64,000 nt of DNA from Acetobacterium sp. Its GTDB lineage: Bacteria > Bacillota > Clostridia > Eubacteriales > Eubacteriaceae. Numbering within the stretch: position 1 is the stretch's first letter; each line of letters starts with the position of its first letter. The notes beneath the pieces were generated by a model. The model saw only the letters and a list, made by a program, of their open reading frames with translations, did not search any database and had not been told where the DNA came from. Positions 25,245 to 33,273 of this stretch are shown here, piece by piece. Where the stretch lies: contig NZ_JAUSPS010000095.1 of assembly GCF_030652775.1 (NCBI RefSeq), positions 1-64,000 of the forward strand, written 5' to 3'. The position numbers and the translations under genes were made by a program.

Positions 25245-25872
25245 GGTTATCCTCTATTGACGTATGCGGCAAATAAAGGCGATGTTCATGAATGTAGGTT
25301 TCCACCGCATCGGGTAGTAAGTAACGGATTGAATAACCATTTTTAATGCGGGCTCGAATATCAGAAGAGGCGATGTCCATTTCAGTGGCGTACAGCTTAA
25401 AAATAGAAGCCCCATAAATTTCCTGGAGCTCTTTGATCCGCATATCCAACCGATCATGACTATAACCCGGCCGGAAGGTGGTGATAAACTTCACCGACTT
25501 CAACAACTCCGGGGCACCCTTCCATAAGGTGATTTCAAACATTAAATCAGCCCCGGCGATGAAATAAAAATCGCAGTCCGGATAAATCTCTTTAATGCTA
25601 TTGATAGTATCAATGGTATAGGTGATGCCATTTTGATCAATTTCATGGGTTAAGATTTCAAAACTGTCATTGCCAGCGATGGCCAGTTCAACCATTTTAA
25701 GCCGGTGTTTTCTGGCAATTTCGTCCTGAGATAATTTAAATGGGTTATTCCCGGTGGGAATAAACAATACCTTATCCAATTCATATTGATCCCGGGCCGA
25801 CTCCGCCAGCAGCAGATGACCCGTATGGATGGGATTAAAACTTCCTCCCAGAAGACCGATTTTTTTCTTCAT
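25231..25872 (-). CDS. nadD: Nicotinate-nucleotide adenylyltransferase
   Basis: Forms deamido-NAD from nicotinate mononucleotide and ATP. 213 residues with GGSFNPIHTGHLLLAE (nucleotide-binding, HxGH) at the N-terminus and the C-terminal ASSDIRARI motif (family ISSTxIR). Follows yhbY and overlaps yqeK. Full length. Confidence 0.96.
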   Translation of the reverse strand: MKKKIGLLGGSFNPIHTGHLLLAESARDQYELDKVLFIPTGNNPFKLSQDEIARKHRLKMVELAIAGNDSFEILTHEIDQNGITYTIDTINSIKEIYPDCDFYFIAGADLMFEITLWKGAPELLKSVKFITTFRPGYSHDRLDMRIKELQEIYGASIFKLYATEMDIASSDIRARIKNGYSIRYLLPDAVETYIHEHRLYLPHTSIEDNHELD

Positions 25873-25888
25873 CTCAAACCCTTACTTA

Positions 25889-26251
25889 TTATGAATTAGT
25901 GAATTTTCGTGATGGACTTAATGCTTTTTTCTTGACCCGTTTAATGGTCTTTTGATTTTTTGTCGGCACCTCGATTTTGGTTTTTAATAAATTCTTTTTA
26001 TAAAGGATGAATTTACTACCGATGGTACAAACAATATCAGATTTTGTGGCTGTAGCTAATTCCCGAGCCACATTATTGACATCTTCCAGAGAATTATTCT
26101 GAACTTTTCCCTTGATCAGTTCCCGGGCAATGATGGCATCCCTGGTCTGCACGATGACTTGTGGGGTGATGCCTTCTTTGCCGATGAAAATGATATCGGG
26201 AATATCCATGGCAAGCTTTCTTAAATAACTTCTTTGTTTACTTGTTAACAT
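25889..26251 (-). CDS. yhbY: YhbY-family RNA-binding protein
   Basis: CRS1/YhbY domain protein associated with pre-50S particles. 120 residues. The motif KQRSYLRKLAMDI then IFIGKEGITPQVIVQ is diagnostic, with the GxxG-like loop. A Lys/Arg-rich tail (about 95-120) extends beyond the usual 97 residues and may add RNA contacts. It lies between obgE and nadD in the conserved block. Confidence 0.93.
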   Translation of the reverse strand: MLTSKQRSYLRKLAMDIPDIIFIGKEGITPQVIVQTRDAIIARELIKGKVQNNSLEDVNNVARELATATKSDIVCTIGSKFILYKKNLLKTKIEVPTKNQKTIKRVKKKALSPSRKFTNS

Positions 26252-26302
26252 TTTTTCTCTACTTTCTACGACGCTATTATAACATATAATAAAGCGGGAA
26301 AT

Positions 26303-27586
26303 CTATTTAAAATACTCAAATTCGATCTCTTCCAGTTGAACCACATCTTCATCCTGAATGCCCATTCTTTCCAATTCTTCAAATACGCCTTTATCTTTTA
26401 GAACCCGTTGGAAGAAGCCAATGGAATCCAAATCTTCAAAGTTAACCGAAGTAATCAGACGCTCCAGGAAGGCACCCTTAACGACAAATAAGTGATCGAA
26501 TTTTTCAACGGTGAATTGTTTTTCTTTAAAGTCTGGAGTGAAGATCGTTTCTGCTTCGGGTTCAAAGTCAAAGATCGGTTCAACTTCGCCAATTTCATCC
26601 AGCAATTGAATCGTCCGGCTTAACAGTTCGTTGAGCCCCTGACCGGTGACAGCGGAAATGACAAAGACTTCATAGCCTAACTTTTCCAATTCAGCTTTTA
26701 ACTCATCCGTTTCCGCAAGTTCAGAAAGCAGGTCAACTTTGTTCAAGGCGACGATCTGAACCCGTTTTGCCAACTTTTCGTTGTATTTTTCCAATTCATA
26801 ATTGATCTTTTTAAAATCATCCAAAGGCTCCCGACCTTCACTGCCTGAGGCATCGAGAAGGTGAATCAGAAGTTTGGTTCGTTCCACGTGTCGGAGGAAC
26901 TGATCCCCCAGTCCGGTTCCCTCATGGGCACCTTCGATCAAACCGGGAATATCGGCGATTACAAAAGGATCGAAATTTCGCCATTCGACCACACCCAGAT
27001 TGGGCACGATGGTGGTAAAATGGTAATTGGCAATCTTGGGTTTAGCTTTGGTGATAACCGATAAAAGAGTTGATTTGCCAACATTTGGAAAACCAATCAG
27101 ACCCACATCGGCCAGCAGTTTCAGTTCAAGAATAACGGTGCGTTCCTGACCCTTAACCCCGCCCTGGGCAAAACGAGGCGCCTGTCTGGTGGCGGTTGCA
27201 AAATTCATATTCCCACGACCACCCCGGCCACCTTCGGCCACCCGGTATTTTTGACCGTGTTCAGAAAGATCGCAGATGATCCGTCCGGTCTCTTTATCCT
27301 TAATAATGGTTCCCACAGGTACTTTGATGATCAGATCTTCGCCGGTTTTACCCGTCGATCGGCCGCCAGTACCGTTTTCGCCATTTTCCGCTTTGTGTTT
27401 TCTTTTATATTTAAATTCCATCAGGGTCCGAAAGCCGTTGTCGGCCATAAACACAATATTGCCGCCATGCCCTCCGTTACCGCCGTCAGGACCGCCATTG
27501 GGAACGTATTTTTCGCGACGGAAACTCATCCCGCCGTGTCCGCCGTTGCCAGCCTTCAGAATAATCTCTGCTTTATCTACAAACAT
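26303..27586 (-). CDS. obgE: Obg GTPase (CgtA)
   Basis: Essential 50S assembly GTPase. 427 residues: glycine-rich Obg fold (1-158, AGNGGHGGMSFRREKYVPNG), G domain with GFPNVGKST, DIPGLIEGAHEG and NKVD, and the OCT domain (about 345-420) typical of Gram-positives. Start at ATG 27586 follows GCGAGGTAGCA; an in-frame ATG 33 bases earlier lacks a site and would add an atypical extension. Confidence 0.96.
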   Translation of the reverse strand: MFVDKAEIILKAGNGGHGGMSFRREKYVPNGGPDGGNGGHGGNIVFMADNGFRTLMEFKYKRKHKAENGENGTGGRSTGKTGEDLIIKVPVGTIIKDKETGRIICDLSEHGQKYRVAEGGRGGRGNMNFATATRQAPRFAQGGVKGQERTVILELKLLADVGLIGFPNVGKSTLLSVITKAKPKIANYHFTTIVPNLGVVEWRNFDPFVIADIPGLIEGAHEGTGLGDQFLRHVERTKLLIHLLDASGSEGREPLDDFKKINYELEKYNEKLAKRVQIVALNKVDLLSELAETDELKAELEKLGYEVFVISAVTGQGLNELLSRTIQLLDEIGEVEPIFDFEPEAETIFTPDFKEKQFTVEKFDHLFVVKGAFLERLITSVNFEDLDSIGFFQRVLKDKGVFEELERMGIQDEDVVQLEEIEFEYFK

Positions 27587-27628
27587 TGCTACCTCGCTTT
27601 TTTTATGGTATCTACCCAAACAACAAAA

Positions 27629-27672
27629 AATAAAACCTCTTATCTTGTAAAAACGAGCATAAGAGGTTTTAT
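27629..27672 (-). terminator. Hairpin between rpmA and obgE
   Basis: AAAACCTCTTAT pairs with ATAAGAGGTTTT around 15 bases, with T-rich flank. Likely full or partial terminator of rplU-prp-rpmA. Confidence 0.8.
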
Positions 27673-27698
27673 GGATGTATTATTTTGTCACTGGAAAA

Positions 27699-27986
27699 CT
27701 AGATGGCTTCCCGAGGATAAATACTTACTTGTTTTTTATCTCTGCCTTTTCGTTCAAAACGTACGATACCATCTTCTAATGCGAATAATGTATCATCTCC
27801 GCCTTTTCCAACGTTAGTACCTGGGTGAATTTTTGTTCCTCTTTGACGAACAAGAATATTTCCTGCTAGTACGAATTGACCGTCTCCTCTTTTAACTCCA
27901 AGACGTTTGGCTTCACTGTCACGACCATTTCTTGAACTACCAACCCCTTTTTTATGGGCGAATAGTTGAAGGTTCATTTTTAACAT
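27699..27986 (-). CDS. rpmA: Ribosomal protein L27 with cleavable N-terminal leader
   Basis: 95 residues. The N-terminus [18 protein letters not shown] carries the Firmicutes leader that is cut by Prp after LF to expose AHKKG near the peptidyl-transferase centre. Start at ATG 27986, 8 bases after AGGAGG, rather than the GTG nine bases upstream. The cognate protease gene is directly upstream in the operon. Confidence 0.96.
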   Translation of the reverse strand: MLKMNLQLFAHKKGVGSSRNGRDSEAKRLGVKRGDGQFVLAGNILVRQRGTKIHPGTNVGKGGDDTLFALEDGIVRFERKGRDKKQVSIYPREAI

Positions 27987-27998
27987 GTTGTTCACCTC

Positions 27999-28331
27999 CT
28001 ATTTATATACTTCTTCAAACTGGATATAGTCTCCATAAGCTTCCTTGATCCCCCGGATTCCCAGGAGATAGGTTGAAATGAGGGTATCTGTTTTCATCTT
28101 CATTGGATCATCTGTGATTTCGGGAATGGTAAAGCGGACATAGCCTTCTTCAACCACTTCGCCTAGATCTTTCCGACCAAGAATTTCAGTGAGTCCGTTT
28201 AAGATGCTGATGGTTAAAACCGATACAGCAGCACAAACGATATCCTCGCCATGATCAGCAAAACCGGCATGACCAGATACAATTATTTCATTTGCTTTAT
28301 TATTCTTTCCTTGAATCTTTACTGAAATCAT
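27999..28331 (-). CDS. prp: Ribosomal-processing cysteine protease Prp
   Basis: Processes the L27 leader. 110 residues, formerly YsxB/DUF464. Catalytic His21 in SGHAGFADHGEDIVC and Cys33 at the end of that motif are present, with the conserved AAVSVLT segment. It lies between rplU and rpmA, the invariant position in Firmicutes, with 12 bp to rpmA. Confidence 0.95.
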   Translation of the reverse strand: MISVKIQGKNNKANEIIVSGHAGFADHGEDIVCAAVSVLTISILNGLTEILGRKDLGEVVEEGYVRFTIPEITDDPMKMKTDTLISTYLLGIRGIKEAYGDYIQFEEVYK

Positions 28332-28339
28332 AAAATGTC

Positions 28340-28657
28340 CTAGGCTTGGATGCCAGTAATTTTAACTTTCATGAATGGTTGTCGATGACCTTGTTTTTTA
28401 CGATAATCTTTTTTAGATTTATACTTGTAAATAATAACCTTAGGTCCTTTTGCAACTTCTAAAATTTCAGCTTTAACAACAGCATTTTCAACCACTGGAG
28501 TACCAATGATCATTTCGCCATCTTTGTTGACTGCTAAAACTTCAGTAAAAGTAATTTCTTTTACATCTTCTTCTGTGAAATTGATTTTTTCAATTTGAAT
28601 AACATCATTTTCTTGAACGCGGTATTGTTTACCACCTGTTTTAATAATTGCATACAT
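28340..28657 (-). CDS. rplU: Ribosomal protein L21
   Basis: 105 residues, starting MYAIIKTGGKQYRVQ and with the C-terminal KKDYRKKQGHRQPFMKVKI. Start at ATG 28657 follows AGGAGGTGTAGAATC; a codon 18 bases earlier overlaps that ribosome site. First gene of rplU-prp-rpmA. Confidence 0.97.
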   Translation of the reverse strand: MYAIIKTGGKQYRVQENDVIQIEKINFTEEDVKEITFTEVLAVNKDGEMIIGTPVVENAVVKAEILEVAKGPKVIIYKYKSKKDYRKKQGHRQPFMKVKITGIQA

Positions 28658-28680
28658 GATTCTACACCTCCTCATACCAG

Positions 28681-28730
28681 ACTCGCCACAAAAGGTGCTT
28701 TCGACTTAAAACCTTGTGTGTGCGGCTACA
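28681..28730 (-). promoter_or_regulatory. L21-type ribosomal protein leader
   Basis: The minus strand folds as GCCGCACACACAAGGT paired with ACCTTTTGTGGC around a GTCGAAAGC-containing loop, just upstream of the rplU ribosome site. This resembles the Firmicutes L21 leader motif. Identification is from memory of the motif, not a covariance search. Confidence 0.65.
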
Positions 28731-28895
28731 TAACTTTATAAATATTAACATGCTCAGCTCTTAAAGTCAACCAAAATAATAATAATCAAAGACTATCGAT
28801 GATTTTTTAAATTTCTTAAATCTTTTCATTTTTAGGTGGTTTTTCAGGATAATTGGGTATAATAGTACCAAATGAGCTTTAGGAGGAAAATGAAA

Positions 28896-29606
28896 TTGCA
28901 AAAAAGCATGCCTAGAATAAAGATTGTGGCCGTCGTTTTACTAATTATTCTGGCGATGGGATTTATTATCTATAATTTTTATCCAAAGATTAATCAAACA
29001 ATGCAAAAGGATAGAATTATTGCCGTTGCCAAAGAAAATCATACCGAAGTTGCCGATCGTATCGATTTTAATGCCTTACTGACGATCAATCCCGATACCA
29101 TCGGCTGGGTTCAAATCAAAGGAACCTCGTTAGAGTACCCGGTTACTCAAACCGATAACAATGATTTCTATCTGTCCCATAATTTTTTAAAGGAAGCATC
29201 CTTTGAGGGGGCAATTTTCCAGGACTACTTAAGCGATCCCGTCACGACCCGGAATCACGTCCTCTATGGTCATTATATGTCCGATGAATCGATGTTTGGG
29301 AGTTTGTGGAATTATCAGGATCAGGCCTATTTCAAGCTCCATCCGGTGATTCAGTTTGACCAGCCCGGGAATCCCGGTGATTGGGAAATCTTCTCGGTTT
29401 ATATCACCGAAGCCGAATACGATTATCGCCAGCCCAGCTTCGCCAATGATACCGATTTTATGAACTATATGAATCGGCTGAAAGCCCGGTCTCTGTATGA
29501 CACTGGTGTGGTCGTTTCACCAACTGATGAAGTACTGACCCTCTCCACTTGTATTTACACCTTTGATGATGCCCGCTTTGCCGTTCATGCCCGAAAAATA
29601 AAATAA
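28896..29606 (+). CDS. srtB: Class B sortase
   Basis: Membrane-anchored transpeptidase that attaches surface proteins to the wall. One N-terminal helix (IKIVAVVLLIILAMGFIIYNF), then the sortase barrel with catalytic His in HVLYGHYMSDESMFGSL, Cys in LTLSTCIYTFD, and Arg in DDARFAVHARK, a class B pattern. AGGAGG at about 28881-28886 argues against the ATG at 28872; TTG at 28896 is 9 bases away (ATG 28890 is only 3). No sorting-signal substrate was seen nearby. A -10 TATAAT lies at 28858. Confidence 0.9.
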   Translation: MQKSMPRIKIVAVVLLIILAMGFIIYNFYPKINQTMQKDRIIAVAKENHTEVADRIDFNALLTINPDTIGWVQIKGTSLEYPVTQTDNNDFYLSHNFLKEASFEGAIFQDYLSDPVTTRNHVLYGHYMSDESMFGSLWNYQDQAYFKLHPVIQFDQPGNPGDWEIFSVYITEAEYDYRQPSFANDTDFMNYMNRLKARSLYDTGVVVSPTDEVLTLSTCIYTFDDARFAVHARKIK

Positions 29607-29610
29607 ACGT

Positions 29611-29669
29611 AAAAGTGTCCGCAACTTAGACATCATTTATCGTGATGCTTATCTGCGGACACTTTTTTT
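29611..29669. terminator. Bidirectional terminator between sortase and AGCS symporter
   Basis: AAAAGTGTCCGCA and TGCGGACACTTTTTT arms enclose a loop of about 30 bases that itself contains a small ATCA/TGAT stem. Confidence 0.85.
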
Positions 29670-29691
29670 AATGATTTCACTCTATCATCGA

Positions 29692-31128
29692 CTATTTGTT
29701 GTCAACAACAGCTTTCTTTCCCAGTTTTCTTAATTCCCGCTCTGGCTTGATTACTTTCTCTTCATAATCAAAACATTCTTTAGCAATGACATTGCTTAAA
29801 ACAAGCAGCGAAATTAGATTTGGAATCGCCATCAAACCATTCATTGTATCTGAGAAATCCCAGACAATCTGCAACGCAGTGGTGGCTCCAACAAAGGCAA
29901 CCAAACTATAAAACAACCGATACACTTTTACTGCGATCGGTGCTTTGATTAAATATTCCAGTGATTTTTCGCCATAATATTCCCAGCCTAAAATCGTCGA
30001 GAAGGCAAACAGCATAATCCCAATGGTGACAATGTATCCACCGATGGGTCCAAGCGCTGATTCAAAGGCGGCAATGGTCAAAGATGCACCGCTGAGTAGT
30101 TTTCCTGCTTCAGTCATCGTACCCAGCACTCCAGATGAGGCAATAACCAAACCCGTAATCGTACAAACGACCAGAGTGTCAAAGAAAGTTCCAGTCATAT
30201 TGATATAACCCTGTCGTGATGGATGATCGGTTTTGGCCGCAGCCGCAGCAATTGGTGCCGAACCTAAACCCGCTTCATTTGAGAAAACACCCCGAGCAAC
30301 GCCCCAACGCATGGCGCTGAGCATGCTGGCAATCACGGTACCGCCGACACCGCCGGCGACAGCCATCGGTGAAAAGGCCATCGTAAAGATCTGGGCAATC
30401 CCTGCTGGTAGATTTTCAAAATTAATAATAATAACTAATATCCCAGCAACAAAATAAAATATCGCCATAAATGGCACAATTACGCCACAAACCCGACCGA
30501 TGCTTTTGATCCCGCCTAACAGTACAACAATAGCCAGAATCGTAATCACTGCTCCGGTAATCCAGGTTGGGATCCCAAAGGTTCCTAACACCGCCCCGGA
30601 AATGGAATTTGCCTGGGTCATGTTACCGATTCCAAACGATGCAACCACCGCAAAGGCAGAGAACAGCACCGCCAGAACTGATCCGATGGTCTTGTTCTTG
30701 AAGCCATTTTTCATAGCATACATCGGTCCGCCGGCCATTTCGCCTTCGGCGTTTGTTTCCCGGTACTTAACCGCCAGAACACTTTCACCGTATTTTGTCG
30801 AAAGACCAAATAAGGCACTTATCCACATCCACACTAACGCCCCGGGTCCCCCCAGTACCATGGCTGTGGCTACCCCCACAATGTTGCCTGTTCCAATGGT
30901 TGCCGCCAGCGCCGTCATCAAAGACTGGAAGGGTGAAATATCACCACTCGATTCTTTTTTTGATGGATCCGGTTTGGCAAAAACCGATTTCAACGCATAG
31001 CCCAAGTTTCGCCATGGCAAAAACTTCAACCGAATTGTCAAAAAGATCCCGGTTCCCATTAGTAAAGCCAGCATTACAGGTCCCCAAACAAAATTGTTGA
31101 CAGCTGCAATAATTTCAGAAAAATTCAT
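29692..31128 (-). CDS. Sodium:alanine/glycine symporter (AGCS family)
   Basis: 478 residues, about 10-11 membrane helices. Family signatures: SPFQSLMTALAATIGTGNIVGVATA, GPGALVWMWISALFG, FSNEAGLGSAPIAAAAAKT, and GWEYYGEKS. Imports Ala or Gly with Na+. Monocistronic: a possible promoter TTGTGA-17-TAAAAT lies at 31158-31186 and a bidirectional terminator follows. A long AT-rich inverted repeat (TATTTACC/GGTAAATA, about 31218-31260) sits upstream and might be regulatory. Confidence 0.93.
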   Translation of the reverse strand: MNFSEIIAAVNNFVWGPVMLALLMGTGIFLTIRLKFLPWRNLGYALKSVFAKPDPSKKESSGDISPFQSLMTALAATIGTGNIVGVATAMVLGGPGALVWMWISALFGLSTKYGESVLAVKYRETNAEGEMAGGPMYAMKNGFKNKTIGSVLAVLFSAFAVVASFGIGNMTQANSISGAVLGTFGIPTWITGAVITILAIVVLLGGIKSIGRVCGVIVPFMAIFYFVAGILVIIINFENLPAGIAQIFTMAFSPMAVAGGVGGTVIASMLSAMRWGVARGVFSNEAGLGSAPIAAAAAKTDHPSRQGYINMTGTFFDTLVVCTITGLVIASSGVLGTMTEAGKLLSGASLTIAAFESALGPIGGYIVTIGIMLFAFSTILGWEYYGEKSLEYLIKAPIAVKVYRLFYSLVAFVGATTALQIVWDFSDTMNGLMAIPNLISLLVLSNVIAKECFDYEEKVIKPERELRKLGKKAVVDNK

Positions 31129-31335
31129 CTTAACCCCCTTAAAAATATAGTGGGATCATTTTATCACTATTTTTCTCACTTCACAATACTAAATTGACCT
31201 AAACTGATTAATGACAAGTATTTACCGTCAACAGATCATGTTCCGGGTCAAGAGGTAAATATTCTCATTATTTGAAGATGTTTTTACCAACCCAGGAAAA
31301 ATGAAGCTTACTTTAATAGCTGTATTGAGATGGAT

Positions 31336-31827
31336 CTAGACAACCGGGCTGATCAGGGAAGCAAACACTTCATAGGTTTGTGGTTCAAACCACAGTTTTA
31401 ATTCAACTAATAATGATTCGTTTGAATCGCTGCAATGGATCAGGTTGTAGCAGCACCGTTCTTCCCGGTCAGCATTCTCAAAGGAATCTGTTCCCAAATC
31501 ACCTCTGATTGTTCCCGGCTCGGCCTTGGACGGATCGGTGGCGCCGGTCAATTCCCGGGCATTAGCAATGGCATTTTCGCCAACCTGACTGAGAATAATC
31601 GGAATCATCGCTTTACCGACAAAAGCGGCAATGGCCATTTTTTTAAAGGACTCACCCAGTTTCTCAACCACGTGGGCATAATGGGTTAAGATTAAATTTT
31701 CATCACTGCTCTTAAATCCCATCATCTCAATCTGGAACCCCTTCTCAATAAATCGGCGGATGGTCGGTTCCACTAACTCTGCTTCCAGGGCGTCCGGTTT
31801 CATAATAATTAAAGCGTATGTTCTCAT
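31336..31827 (-). CDS. ndk: Nucleoside diphosphate kinase
   Basis: Transfers gamma-phosphate between nucleotides. Core motifs present: TYALIIMKPDAL, LTGATDPSKAEPGTIRGDLG and YNLIHCSDS with the active His (the common HGSDS reads HCSDS). 163 residues, somewhat longer than the usual 130-150 because of a C-terminal extension. Start at the second of two ATGs, six bases after GAGG. Confidence 0.92.
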   Translation of the reverse strand: MRTYALIIMKPDALEAELVEPTIRRFIEKGFQIEMMGFKSSDENLILTHYAHVVEKLGESFKKMAIAAFVGKAMIPIILSQVGENAIANARELTGATDPSKAEPGTIRGDLGTDSFENADREERCCYNLIHCSDSNESLLVELKLWFEPQTYEVFASLISPVV

Positions 31828-31924
31828 CATAATCCTCACTTTCAGGGTTTTATTAGAACTATTTTACAGCGATCGGGTGAATAAAACAACTATCAAGAGA
31901 TAAGCACAGGTAAATAAAATTACA

Positions 31925-31976
31925 AAAAACGCTGAAGCCGATCCCGCATCACTATGCAGAACCGGCTTCAGCTTTT
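31925..31976 (-). terminator. Strong terminator downstream of the candidate ncRNA
   Basis: AAAAGCTGAAGCCG pairs with CGGCTTCAGCGTTTTTT on the minus strand. The 20-base loop holds a nested GCAT/ATGC hairpin. Confidence 0.85.
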
Positions 31977-32517
31977 AACTTCTGATATCATTCCTTTTGG
32001 ACTCACCCCTCTCAATTTATCAAAAATCTTCTTTTCACTTTTCACAAGTAATAAACACTTAACCTGGGAAACTTTATATTCAGAAATTTAAATCTGTTTT
32101 ACAGCCTGGAATCTTATCCATTTCTACGGGTTGTTTTCCATTCTATTTCCTATTTATTTGTTAATTGAAATCTCCTGTCAGGTGGATTATTATCTTTGAT
32201 CCATTATTCGTATTTATGGCCACATCATTTTGTACTGTTAAATATTTGATGCTCTTTTCCCATAATGAAAATACCGATCTCTGATCAATCACACAATGAT
32301 TTTCTGCAGTCTAACCATTTAGCCAATTGACTCTGGTAGCTGTTGCATCTCAGGAGGTGACAAGTGATAAAACTTAATTAATCATCCGGTATCGTGTCAA
32401 ATTTTCATTTCTAACAGATCACCGTCTTCCGTTAATCTTTATCAGCAGTTAAGGTTTATTTACTTTTCAATGACCGTGTCAGTCAATCTGGAAAAGGATT
32501 GATTTGATCTTTGATTT
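31925..32517 (-). ncRNA. Candidate large noncoding RNA (~590 nt), unassigned
   Basis: No reading frame of note on either strand across about 600 bp, yet a promoter (TTTACA-16-TATAAT at 32524-32551, minus) points into it. It ends at a strong two-tier terminator, GCTGAAGCCG with CGGCTTCAGC, an inner GCAT/ATGC stem, then T6. The minus strand is purine-rich with many possible local stems. Size is in the range of the large structured bacterial RNAs such as OLE. I cannot assign it to a known class from memory. It could also be a decayed gene. Confidence 0.5.
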
Positions 32518-32523
32518 AGCTAA

Positions 32524-32551
32524 ATTATAGCACGTTTTTTTTAAATGTAAA
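32524..32551 (-). promoter_or_regulatory. Promoter driving the gene-free 31.9-32.5 kb interval
   Basis: TTTACA (32546-32551), 16-bp spacer, perfect TATAAT (32524-32529), minus strand. No gene starts within 600 bp downstream. Confidence 0.65.
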
Positions 32552-32589
32552 GGCTTTTTTTGTAAACGTTTTTATTCCTTATGTAAACC

Positions 32590-33273
32590 TTAAGCATCGG
32601 CATTAATCAGCAGTTTCTCCCGGTGGATCTCAATGGTGGGGTCAATTAGAAATACCGCACTATTTTGATTATTGATACTCTCTAAAACATGTTCCGGCTT
32701 AACACATTGTTGCTCAATATAAACCAGGGTCATCTTGACATTAACCTTGTCTTTTTCCGGGTCAGCAAACACCGAAATCGATTCGATAAAGGGCCGAATA
32801 TCTTTTTCCACATATTTCCCTTTTTTATTTCTTTTCTGCATCAGAATCTGGGGCAGTGCCAGATATGAATGGAGGGATTCGGCCAATTCGTTTAAATCTG
32901 TTCCCTGGACGATTTTGATGCGAATTCGATAGATGCTTTTGCTCAGCGCTGCCGACAACGATCCGACCACTTCGCCACAAATTTTGGCAGAGATGATTTC
33001 CAGACCATTGGGCAGCACCTTATTCATCCGGCTGATAAATGTTTCCACATCGACGTCCTCTGACACGATCACTTCGCCGTATTCTCCATCACTGGTCAAG
33101 CCCACGGACATTGCCAGGGCGAATGACATTCGCGGATGGGGATTAAAACCCTGGGAATATTCAACCGGCATATTAGCCCGGCGAAAAGCCCGTTGAAACA
33201 GGCGCTGCTGATCCAAATGGGATAAAAAACGCAGCGGTGTCGAGCGCTTAAACTGATATTGAATTTTAACCAT
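32590..33273 (-). CDS. DUF2344 / TIGR03936 radical SAM-linked protein
   Basis: 227 residues beginning VKIQYQFKRSTPLRFLSHLDQQRLFQRAFRRA, the diagnostic opening of this family, then YSQGFNPHPRMSFA. It is the partner of the TIGR03960 radical SAM protein, whose gene overlaps it by 8 bp. In some relatives the two are fused. The modified substrate is not established, though linkage with rng and rplU suggests a translation-related target. Here the usual downstream rng gene is missing. Confidence 0.92.
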   Translation of the reverse strand: MVKIQYQFKRSTPLRFLSHLDQQRLFQRAFRRANMPVEYSQGFNPHPRMSFALAMSVGLTSDGEYGEVIVSEDVDVETFISRMNKVLPNGLEIISAKICGEVVGSLSAALSKSIYRIRIKIVQGTDLNELAESLHSYLALPQILMQKRNKKGKYVEKDIRPFIESISVFADPEKDKVNVKMTLVYIEQQCVKPEHVLESINNQNSAVFLIDPTIEIHREKLLINADA

